Of a stretch of 64,000 nt of DNA, positions 1 through 6,912 are shown in pieces. The translations under genes and the position numbers were made by a program. How positions within the stretch are numbered: the stretch's first letter is position 1; every line of letters begins with the position of its first letter. Below the pieces are notes generated by a model that did no database searches, was not told the origin of the DNA, and worked only from the letters and a program-made list of their open reading frames with translations. The DNA is from an uncultured Bacteroides sp. (lineage in GTDB: Bacteria > Bacteroidota > Bacteroidia > Bacteroidales > Bacteroidaceae): positions 62,001-126,000 of the forward strand of contig CASENM010000051.1 of the NCBI GenBank assembly GCA_949289295.1, given 5' to 3'.

Positions 1-153
1 TAACTTCTCATTCCACAGTTGGTGACGTTGCCAGTTCATGAACTTGTCGTAATTTACTCCATAATCAGCACAGAACTCCCGAAGATCCTTGGTCTCGCTA
101 CATAACTGGTAGAGGTCATATACCTCCTGATAGTTTACTTTTTCTTTTGCCAT
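1..153 (-). CDS. Transposase-associated small protein, cut by window edge
   Basis: Fifty-one residues read from an ATG at 151-153 off the left edge with no stop, so only the N-terminus is visible. The sequence is helical, with an acidic and aromatic start, a DLREFCADYGVNYDKFMNW stretch and a following WN. This resembles the helix-turn-helix N-terminus of short IS66-type accessory ORFs (TnpA-like) of Bacteroidales, but it is too short to prove. A possible promoter box, TACCTTTG on the minus strand, lies just upstream near 179-186. Its neighbours are degraded genes, which fits an insertion-prone edge. A non-mobile HTH protein is an alternative. Confidence 0.4.
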   Translation of the reverse strand, partial: MAKEKVNYQEVYDLYQLCSETKDLREFCADYGVNYDKFMNWQRHQLWNEKL

Positions 154-243
154 AATCATTGTTCTTAAAGGTTACGGCACAAAGGTATGTCACGTAATAT
201 TGCGTGTCAAGGCGGAAAATAGTATGATTACTAAAAATCAGTC

Positions 244-744
244 TCAACCCGAAAGTTCAGAATCCAATAATTGTTTATATAAGTTCCATATTATGGGAGA
301 ACCTATAAGTTTTATTTTATTGTCTTTGCCAATCAGGAATGTTGTAAATGGAATATCCTTCAGATATCTATTCTTGGAATAAAACAAAGATAGGTTTTTA
401 ACTTGAAGTAAACCATAGCGATGTATTATATCATTGATATTTTTGTCTAGCTTTATAGAGTCATTAAGCACGTAGATGATATCACAATTTATATTTCGCT
501 TTTCTAAATCTAATTTGTAAATGTACCAATCGTATACTTGCATTGTGCAAGGTGTACAATTCCCTGTGTCAGGTATCAATATTAAAATTTTAGCTGTCTG
601 TAGCGTGTCTGTGATACATTCATCCAGATTTATTGTTTTATTTCTTAAGTCTTTAATTTGTTCACTTATATCTTAATTCTTACTGTTGCAAGAATATAGA
701 GACAGTAAAAATGTTAAGATAATCCATTTAATTTTATAATTCAT
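244..744 (-). pseudogene. Thioredoxin-like lipoprotein interrupted by an in-frame stop
   Basis: From the ATG at 744 the frame reads a short signal peptide ending in a lipobox (LYSC, Cys at residue 19), then meets TAA at 673-675. The same frame reopens directly and continues without a break to the stop at 244-246. The downstream part has a CTPC motif of thioredoxin/TlpA type and a beta-strand pattern of that fold (FTTFLIGKDNKIKLIGSP). The whole would be about 166 residues, a normal size for these lipoproteins. The simplest reading is a nonsense mutation in a periplasm-facing thiol lipoprotein; a sequencing error cannot be excluded. The start overlaps the end of the beta-propeller gene by 11 bases, so the two were probably co-transcribed. 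Confidence 0.7.
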
Positions 745-1746
745 ATGAATAAATCTGGTTATTGAATTCATTTATAGTGTCTATTGCATATAATTTCCCA
801 TTCTCTGAGACTGCTATACGATTGTATTTTTTGTCAAATAAGATACGTCTGATGAGATTGCCTTGCCAATCCCATTCTTGTAGCTCAGGAACAGCTCCTT
901 CAGAATAGATTACGTCATCTGTCTCTCCGGTGTAGAATAAGGTATAAATATGTGTGTCGGTAGTCTGAAGGACTCTCCAATACGGACGGTTTTCCAAATC
1001 GTCAGATTTGGAATCGGAGTTTCGTCTCTTTGGGGCATTTCTTAAACGAATCTCTTGTAATAATTGACCTTCTATGCTATATTGCCGTATTAAATTATGA
1101 TTTTCATAGAAATCCCAAATACAAGGCTTGTCACTTCGTCCAGCAGTAAATTTGAAATCGAATATGAATTTCCTTTCATCGCTGATATTTTTTGAAGGGT
1201 ATTCTCCAAAATAATTATATTCTCCTATATCCGCACCGTATAAAATATGCTCCGCATTATTTTTCCATTGGTATTACCTGCCATGACATATTTTTTGTTG
1301 TTTAATCGTACCATCTGATTGATGGCATCTGGAATTATTATAGGTTCTTTGTTTATTATTTGTATATCGTCTTCTATTGTTTGGACTTCCCACTCAATAT
1401 TTGAGTCTAAGATAAAGAAGCTTGAATCTGTAACCGCGAAGTAGTCGCTTCGTGGATTTATGAATTCATTAGGGCCATTACCAATAAATCCTGACGAAAA
1501 AACATATTGTAAATTATCGGCATTCCAAAAAGAAAAAACAGGATTATTCCTGTCTTCAATCATAACTATAAAATTCTTATAACAATACATTCCCCCTGGA
1601 TTTAATACTTTTGTGGAATCTATATAGTGTATATTGAATTTCGCATGCAAAACAGGAATATCCGAAATATCAATATCTTTTTGAATAATGTTGTTACAGC
1701 TTGTCAGGAAGAAAAAGACAATAGCCGCATAATAGATCGTTCTCAT
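734..1746 (-). pseudogene. 6-bladed beta-propeller lipoprotein, frameshifted
   Basis: The N-terminal part (1746 down to 1225) has a signal peptide with lipobox LTSC and the GNGPNEF motif typical of Bacteroidetes 6-bladed beta-propeller (BF3164-like/TolB-like) lipoproteins. The frame then goes out of register. Propeller sequence resumes in another frame from about 1270 to the stop at 734, with no start codon suitable for an independent gene. The junction is a run of five A's near 1258-1264 (minus strand GGAAAAAT); one more A would join the frames as ...NGKNNAEHILYGAD. The restored protein would be about 337 residues. It lies between the NVEALA peptide gene and the thioredoxin-like lipoprotein. 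The role of this family is not established. Confidence 0.75.
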
Positions 1747-1943
1747 AGTAAATATTGGTAGTAAAATGTATCAAAACAGGAATCAGCTATCTTTTTATCA
1801 ATCCGAGTGTTGCAAAGAAGTTCAAAAGCATAAACTGATGTATACGAGGCTGACTTCGTTGAACGTCGTTTTCTTTGCTATGCTCTGAATGACATCATTT
1901 TTTGATAGCCGGTTTCTGTTTTGACATCCACGTTTATTATATA

Positions 1944-2216
1944 TTATTTTCTACATTTACCGTGATCACTATAATCAATACATCTCACATCCATGCAATT
2001 CCCACAATCTTTGACAGTTTTTTCTCCCCTGTTTTTACCTTTGAAAGATGAATAGCAGTCTATACGCCCTTCCGAGTCGGTTTCACCTCTTGCAAGAGCT
2101 TCAATATTCTCTAAAGTTAGTAAATCAATATTCTCTTTCTGATGTTTGAGAGAAAAAGAAATAAATCCCACTCCTAACAAAATAGCAGCGTAAATAAAAA
2201 TTCTTGAATTTTTCAT
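1944..2216 (-). CDS. NVEALA-family cysteine-rich secreted peptide
   Basis: This is a 90-residue protein. Residues 5-23 form a hydrophobic signal or anchor segment, residues 37-42 read NIEALA (the motif that names the NVEALA family of Bacteroides), and the mature part has five cysteines (54, 71, 74, 79, 88), including CGNC. The family has no assigned function; the layout of leader, NxEALA motif and Cys-rich tail suggests an exported peptide. Downstream on the same strand are the broken beta-propeller and thioredoxin-like lipoproteins, so this may be the one intact member of the locus. The DNA is AT-rich compared with the rest of the window. The start is the only ATG ahead of the hydrophobic segment. 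Confidence 0.75.
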   Translation of the reverse strand: MKNSRIFIYAAILLGVGFISFSLKHQKENIDLLTLENIEALARGETDSEGRIDCYSSFKGKNRGEKTVKDCGNCMDVRCIDYSDHGKCRK

Positions 2217-2406
2217 ATGCGTTTATTTAATTTCTCAAATAAAAAAATTATTCTGTGAAATAAAAGGAATGAAAAATATTTTAGTGTTTATTTAATCTAT
2301 TTTAATCTGCAGATTATTTTTTAATGTCAAGAATCAATGAAAGCGCTAAAACTTCACCTTTTAGAATGTACTATTAAAGGCAACAACTATATTTCTGACT
2401 TATTAT

Positions 2407-3024
2407 TCATTTCTCGTTCAGCACGTAGACCGGATTCCGGATAGTGTTCTCGTTTCTGAGTGTCCCTTTCGCCTTCATCCTGTTCAGTTGGGTGAGGGCC
2501 ATGGTGCGCGTGAACCCGAACAGCGTCTCCATATCCTTCCGGGTGATGAAGCGGTGGGATTCCAGATATGCCCTTACTTTGCTGTCCACCTCTTGCGCGT
2601 CGAGCCGGGGGGAGTGTCTTTTCCATTTCTCGCGTTCCACGTAGAACTGGTTTTCTATCTCGTCCTTCAGTCTCTGTTCCGGCCTGTATTTCACCGTCTT
2701 GAACTCTACGGCAAGCGTGTGCCAAGGTTCCGGTCCGGTGATTTCACCCGCTTCCTTCCGGTATCTCAGCGTCGGACTGAAATAGCCGATGACTTCCAGA
2801 TGCAATCTTTCGCCCCTGCAGAGTTTCTCCACCAGCTTGCCGTGGAAGGCGGCCAGCAGGCCTTTCACGTCGCTTTCCGTGAACGATGACTCTTTGGAGA
2901 TTTCTTTGGCCAGCTCGTTGGTGTCTATGGTGCGCGCATGGGTGATGCGCGCGTGCCAGGTCTGTAGCCCGGACGTGTTCCCGTTCATGGGTGTCCGGTA
3001 AAAGTCGAATGTTGCTTTTGTCAT
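2407..3024 (-). CDS. HU-family (HU-HIG type) DNA-binding protein
   Basis: A 205-residue protein. Residues 1-125 resemble the Bacteroidetes HU-HIG form of the histone-like HU/IHF fold: WHARI near the start, a DVKGLLAAF helix, then GERLHLEVIGYFSPTL as the beta-arm region. The C-terminal 80 residues hold a basic helical segment and a winged-helix-like module (FITRKDMETLFGFTRTMA). It probably binds DNA without strong sequence specificity or acts as a local regulator. The frame is open further upstream, but ATG 3024 begins MTKATFDFY, as family members usually do. The GC content is higher than in the AT-rich genes next to it at 244-2216. Confidence 0.75.
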   Translation of the reverse strand: MTKATFDFYRTPMNGNTSGLQTWHARITHARTIDTNELAKEISKESSFTESDVKGLLAAFHGKLVEKLCRGERLHLEVIGYFSPTLRYRKEAGEITGPEPWHTLAVEFKTVKYRPEQRLKDEIENQFYVEREKWKRHSPRLDAQEVDSKVRAYLESHRFITRKDMETLFGFTRTMALTQLNRMKAKGTLRNENTIRNPVYVLNEK

Positions 3025-3181
3025 ACTTTTTCTGTTTGGTACGGAAATGTTTTGTGGCTTCCTTCGTCTGATGTCCGTGGGACACGTGCCGCAGATGTCG
3101 GACGGAGAAAACGTCACGTATGGCAAAGATAGGCACCGGCGCACTGCTTCCGCTTCCGTTTGTTGCCAGCGGTGATTTTTT

Positions 3182-3664
3182 TCAGGGCAGTGCGGTGACG
3201 GTCTCCGTCAGCCGTATATCCTTGCTGGAAACTCCTATCATGATCTCGAACTCGCCCGGTTCTACGGTCCATTCCATGTGGCGGTCCAGCAGCTGCAGGT
3301 CGTCGGGTGTCAGCGTGAAGGTCACCTCTTTCGTCTCTCCGGGCTGCAGGGAGACACGCTCGAACCCGCGGAGCTGGGAGTCGTAGGTGATGACGTTGCT
3401 CACCTTGTCGCGCACGTACAGCTGGACTATCTCGTCGCCGCTCCTTTTCCCAGTGTTGGTCACATTGAATGTGACGGTATAGTTTCCTTGGGTCGGTTGC
3501 CTCAGCGGAGTGACCTTGAGGCCGGAGTATTCAAAGGTGGTGTAGCTCAGGCCATAGCCGAAGGGGTACAGCTCTCCGGTCACTCTGGTGGCTCCGCTTC
3601 CGTTCGGACCGGCCTGGAAAACGGATTCCAACTCACGACAGCCCCTTTGCCATTGGCTATACAC
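3182..3664 (-). pseudogene. C-terminal remnant of a GH3 beta-glucosidase-type enzyme
   Basis: About 160 residues match the end of family 3 glycoside hydrolases: YPFGYGLSYTTFEYS, then a complete fibronectin type III-like domain (VTNTGKRSGDEIVQLYV and LQPGETKEVTFTL). Full enzymes are about 750-860 residues; the catalytic (beta/alpha)8 and alpha/beta sandwich domains are absent. The frame stays open to 3743 but the extra sequence does not look like GH3, and the first candidate start is a GTG. The gene therefore looks 5'-truncated by a rearrangement at roughly 3600-3660. It faces the AraC gene at 3809, which may once have regulated it. It is unlikely to be functional. Confidence 0.75.
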
Positions 3665-3808
3665 TTCCGCATAGCCCAGACCTTCAAAAATAGTGTTCTG
3701 TTTTTCCTCATTGTTCCGACAAAGAGGAACAGAAGGACATTTTTAAGAAAAAGACCGGAGACAATTCTGTTTTATTCGCTTATTTTGCGGCAGAAAGGAA
3801 AAATATCT

Positions 3809-4699
3809 ATGAAACAAAAACAAACGGACAATTCCATAAGTGAGAAATTCTCCAAAGAAGGAGTCACCTATTCCGATGACCGCCTTGCCATCATCGACAG
3901 CATATCCAGCCTGGGACGAAAAGAATATAGAGTGAGAGTGGAAGCATTTATCGCCCTGCTCTGCCTGAAAGGAAAAGCGTCAATCTGCATCAACGGAGAT
4001 ATACATACCATACAGGCCAACGACCTGTTTCTCTGCCATCCGAACATCATTCTTGAAAACAGCACCAACAGTATGGACATGGAGTTCAGATGCATCTGCC
4101 TTTCGCCGGAATACATCAAACAGATGACACTCATATCCAGAAGTACATGGGATGCCAGACAATATATAGAAAGGAATCCGGTCATCCATCTCGAGCCGGA
4201 AGAAGTGGCCATATTCTGCCAATATTACGACCTGCTGCGCTCCAAACTGACAGGCACGCCCTACAAACACCAGCGAGAAGTGACCGATGCACTCCTGCAG
4301 GCATTCATGTACGAATTTCATGACACGCTTGACCGGTCCGGCAACACGAACCCCCATCTGTACAGTTCGGCCGAAAATCTGTTCTTTGAATTTACGGAAC
4401 TGCTGGCATCGTCTTTCCCAAAAAGCCGGTCGGTGGCCTGGTATGCCGACAAACTTCACATCACTCCGAAATATCTGTCGGCCATCTGCAAGGAGACCAG
4501 CGGACACACAGCCTCCGAAATCATCAACCAATATGTGGTGAAAGACGTACAGATGATGCTGAAACGGACCGACAAAACCATCAAGGAAGTGGCCAACATA
4601 CTCGATTTCCCCAACCTGTCGTTTTTCGGGAAATATGTGAAACGGTATCTGGGAAGCTCTCCGCGCGAATATCGGGAAAAAATCTACAAGCAATCATAA
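3809..4699 (+). CDS. AraC-family transcriptional regulator
   Basis: A 296-residue protein with an N-terminal cupin-like sensing half (CLKGKASICINGDIHTIQAND, where AraC proteins bind an effector) and a C-terminal double helix-turn-helix domain of about 100 residues. Diagnostic features are the SVAWYADKLHITPKYLS helix pair and the IKEVANILDFPNLSFFGKY second HTH, ending RYLGSSPREYRE. The frame is open upstream, but ATG 3809 is preceded by AGAAAGGAA and gives the normal family length. No ligand can be read from the sequence. The GH3 fragment beside it hints at a lost carbohydrate-utilisation target. It ends 18 bases before the converging rlmH stop. Confidence 0.85.
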   Translation: MKQKQTDNSISEKFSKEGVTYSDDRLAIIDSISSLGRKEYRVRVEAFIALLCLKGKASICINGDIHTIQANDLFLCHPNIILENSTNSMDMEFRCICLSPEYIKQMTLISRSTWDARQYIERNPVIHLEPEEVAIFCQYYDLLRSKLTGTPYKHQREVTDALLQAFMYEFHDTLDRSGNTNPHLYSSAENLFFEFTELLASSFPKSRSVAWYADKLHITPKYLSAICKETSGHTASEIINQYVVKDVQMMLKRTDKTIKEVANILDFPNLSFFGKYVKRYLGSSPREYREKIYKQS

Positions 4700-4717
4700 A
4701 CTCCGCAACCGCACGGC

Positions 4718-5191
4718 TCATTCATGATGATACGGGCCGTTGTGAAGTATCGTCATGGCCCGGTAAAGCTGCTCGGCAAAGATGAGCCGTACCATCTGGT
4801 GGGAGAATGTCATTTTCGACAAAGATATCTTATCCTGCGCGGCCTGATACACGGCAGGAGAGAATCCGTAAGGGCCTCCCACCACAAACACGAGCCTTTT
4901 GCCGACCGTATGCGTCTTTCTCTCTATCCAGGCGGCAAATTCCACCGAACGGAACTCCTTGCCGTGCTCGTCGAGAAGCACCGCCACATCGCCGGGCTGG
5001 AGCGCCTTCAATATCAGCTCCCCCTCTTTCTCCTTTTGCTGGTCGTGACTGAGATTCCGCGTATTCTTCAGTTCGGGAATCACTTCCATCTCACAAGGCA
5101 TATAGTGTCCGGCACGTTCCAGATAGTCGCGTATCCCTTCCGTATAAAGTTTGTCGGCTGTACGCCCCACCACAAGCAGTGTTATTTTCAT
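4718..5191 (-). CDS. rlmH: 23S rRNA pseudouridine-1915 N3-methyltransferase RlmH
   Basis: 157 residues, the usual RlmH length. RlmH is a SPOUT methyltransferase that methylates pseudouridine 1915 in helix 69 of 23S rRNA on the 70S ribosome, using S-adenosylmethionine. The SPOUT knot is visible as LVFVVGGPYGF, with SLSKMTFSHQMVRLIFAEQLYRA at the C-terminus and an MKITLLVVGRT start. The frame extends upstream, but ATG 5191 fits the family start. It is divergent from nadC, with back-to-back promoter boxes between them. Confidence 0.95.
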   Translation of the reverse strand: MKITLLVVGRTADKLYTEGIRDYLERAGHYMPCEMEVIPELKNTRNLSHDQQKEKEGELILKALQPGDVAVLLDEHGKEFRSVEFAAWIERKTHTVGKRLVFVVGGPYGFSPAVYQAAQDKISLSKMTFSHQMVRLIFAEQLYRAMTILHNGPYHHE

Positions 5192-5225
5192 CTCTTTTTT
5201 ATCTGATTTAAACATGTTGTTTTTG

Positions 5226-5252
5226 CAAAGATACGAATAATCCGTACCTTTG
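5226..5252. promoter_or_regulatory. Divergent promoters of rlmH and nadC
   Basis: Two Bacteroidetes-type -7 boxes (TAnnTTTG) lie back to back: TATCTTTG on the minus strand at 5226-5233, facing rlmH, and TACCTTTG on the plus strand at 5245-5252, 26 bases before the nadC start. The assignment rests on the match to the known Bacteroides consensus and on position. Confidence 0.65.
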
Positions 5253-5278
5253 CCGCGAAATATTAATGCAGAATCAAT

Positions 5279-6133
5279 ATGGACGAAAAAATTGTAAAAG
5301 ATTTGATAGACCGCCTGATAGATCTTTCGTTTGCGGAAGACATAGGCGACGGTGACCACACCACCCTCTCGTGCATCCCGGCTGATGCGATGGGAAAGTC
5401 GAAACTGCTGATTAAGGAAGAAGGCATCCTGGCAGGTATAGAAATAGCCAAGGAAGTGTTCCGGCGCTTCGACCCCGACATGAAAGTGGAAGTGTTCATC
5501 GAAGACGGGACCCACGTAAAACCGGGCGATGTGCCGATGGTGGTGACAGGAAGAGTACAGTCGCTCCTCCAGACCGAACGCCTGATGCTGAACATCATGC
5601 AGCGTATGAGCGGAATCGCTACCATGACCCACAGATATGTGGAACGCCTGGAAGGGACAAAGACACGGGTGCTCGACACACGCAAGACGACTCCCGGCAT
5701 GCGTATCCTCGAAAAGATGGCCGTGAAAATAGGCGGAGGAGTGAACCACCGCATCGGCCTTTTCGACATGATTCTACTGAAAGACAACCATGTGGATTTT
5801 GCCGGAGGCATTGACAAGGCCATCAACCGGGCCAAAGAATATTGCAAGGAAAAAGGAAAAGACCTGAAAATAGAAATCGAAGTGCGCAACTTTGACGAAC
5901 TCCAGCAGGTGCTCGACTTGGGAGGAGTGGACCGCATCATGCTTGACAACTTCACTCCGGAAAACACACGCAAAGCCGTAGAAATGGTCGGCGGACGATA
6001 TGAAATCGAATCGTCGGGAGGCATTACTTTCGATACGCTCCGTGACTATGCGGAATGTGGAGTGGACTATATCTCCGTAGGTGCGCTCACCCACTCGGTG
6101 AAGGGACTGGACATGAGCTTCAAGGCTTGCTGA
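5279..6133 (+). CDS. nadC: Nicotinate-nucleotide pyrophosphorylase (carboxylating)
   Basis: 284 residues, the usual NadC (quinolinate phosphoribosyltransferase) length. It converts quinolinate and PRPP to nicotinate mononucleotide, CO2 and pyrophosphate in de novo NAD synthesis, in the cytosol. Family sequences seen are AEDIGDGDHTT at the start, LNIMQRMSGIAT, the DTRKTTPGMR active-site loop, GGGVNHRIGLFD, KDNHVDFAGG, IEIEVRNFDE and the closing IESSGGIT and YISVGALTHS phosphate-binding motifs. nadA and nadB are not adjacent, so it stands alone here. Confidence 0.96.
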   Translation: MDEKIVKDLIDRLIDLSFAEDIGDGDHTTLSCIPADAMGKSKLLIKEEGILAGIEIAKEVFRRFDPDMKVEVFIEDGTHVKPGDVPMVVTGRVQSLLQTERLMLNIMQRMSGIATMTHRYVERLEGTKTRVLDTRKTTPGMRILEKMAVKIGGGVNHRIGLFDMILLKDNHVDFAGGIDKAINRAKEYCKEKGKDLKIEIEVRNFDELQQVLDLGGVDRIMLDNFTPENTRKAVEMVGGRYEIESSGGITFDTLRDYAECGVDYISVGALTHSVKGLDMSFKAC

Positions 6134-6210
6134 GACACTACATGCTAACAACCGGCCTGACCTGCCGAAAAGGCACGCAGGCTCAAAATAATGACAAAAA
6201 CGAAACGCGA

Positions 6211-6825
6211 ATGAAAGGAAGCAATTTTTTGAAAACCATGCTGGTTGCAGTACTCTGCCTGGCAGGTACGGCAAACGGAATGGCACAGGACTGGAAATCG
6301 ATTCTCTCGGGAGTGGCCGGAGCAGTAATCAACAAGGCAACCGGAGAAAGCAATTCGATAGTCGGCACATGGACATACGCCGGACCCGACTGCAAATTCA
6401 CGAGCGACAACCTGCTGGCAAAGGCCGGAGGGGAAGTGGCCGCCAAGAAAGTGGAAGAGAAAATGAGCGGCGTACTCGAGAAACTGGGATTCAAGGAAGG
6501 CTCCTCATATACATTCAATGCCGACAGCACTTATACGGTTACCATCGGAAGCCGGACCATGCAGGGCACATACAGCTACAATGAAGAGTCAAAAGAACTG
6601 ACCATGAAAACCCGTCTGGGCATCAAGACGAATGTCATTGTTTCAAAAGGACTGACGGGAGACACCATGAGCCTGCTCTTCAAAGCAGACAAGCTGATGT
6701 CGCTTGCACAGAACATTACGGGTGCCATAGCCGGAAAATCTTCAAACAGTGCCGTCAGCACCGCCACTTCTCTGCTGGAAGAATACGACGGGCTGCAACT
6801 GGGCGTATCGCTGAAAAAGAAATAG
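6211..6825 (+). CDS. DUF4923-family secreted protein
   Basis: 204 residues with a cleavable signal peptide (basic start, then LVAVLCLAGTANGMAQ). The mature part matches the DUF4923/lipocalin-like pattern of Bacteroidales: SIVGTWTYAGPDCKFTS, a Lys/Glu-rich helix, FNADSTYTVTIGSRTMQGTYSY and TMKTRLG. This suggests a small beta-barrel in the periplasm or outer membrane; no function is established. ATG 6211 is chosen because the signal peptide begins there; the frame upstream overlaps the nadC end. It sits 77 bases after nadC and ends just before a strong hairpin terminator. Confidence 0.75.
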   Translation: MKGSNFLKTMLVAVLCLAGTANGMAQDWKSILSGVAGAVINKATGESNSIVGTWTYAGPDCKFTSDNLLAKAGGEVAAKKVEEKMSGVLEKLGFKEGSSYTFNADSTYTVTIGSRTMQGTYSYNEESKELTMKTRLGIKTNVIVSKGLTGDTMSLLFKADKLMSLAQNITGAIAGKSSNSAVSTATSLLEEYDGLQLGVSLKKK

Positions 6826-6841
6826 GAAATTTCTTATACAG

Positions 6842-6912
6842 AAAATACAGGCTGTCTCCTATTAGAATTGGCTGTCAGAAAGACAAGGCTAACGGGAGAC
6901 AGCCTGTATTTT
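6842..6912. terminator. Long-arm bidirectional terminator
   Basis: An 18-bp inverted repeat (arms 6842-6859 and about 6894-6911, AAAATACAGGCTGTCTCC and its complement) encloses a loop of about 35 bases. A-rich and T-rich flanks would act as U-tracts on either strand. It lies between converging genes; the stop of the minus-strand permease falls at its right edge. Confidence 0.8.

Noticed and set aside
190..215. CACGTAATATTGCGTG near 190-205 as a terminal inverted repeat of an insertion sequence
   Set aside because: The palindrome is short and no second copy or target duplication can be seen inside the window.
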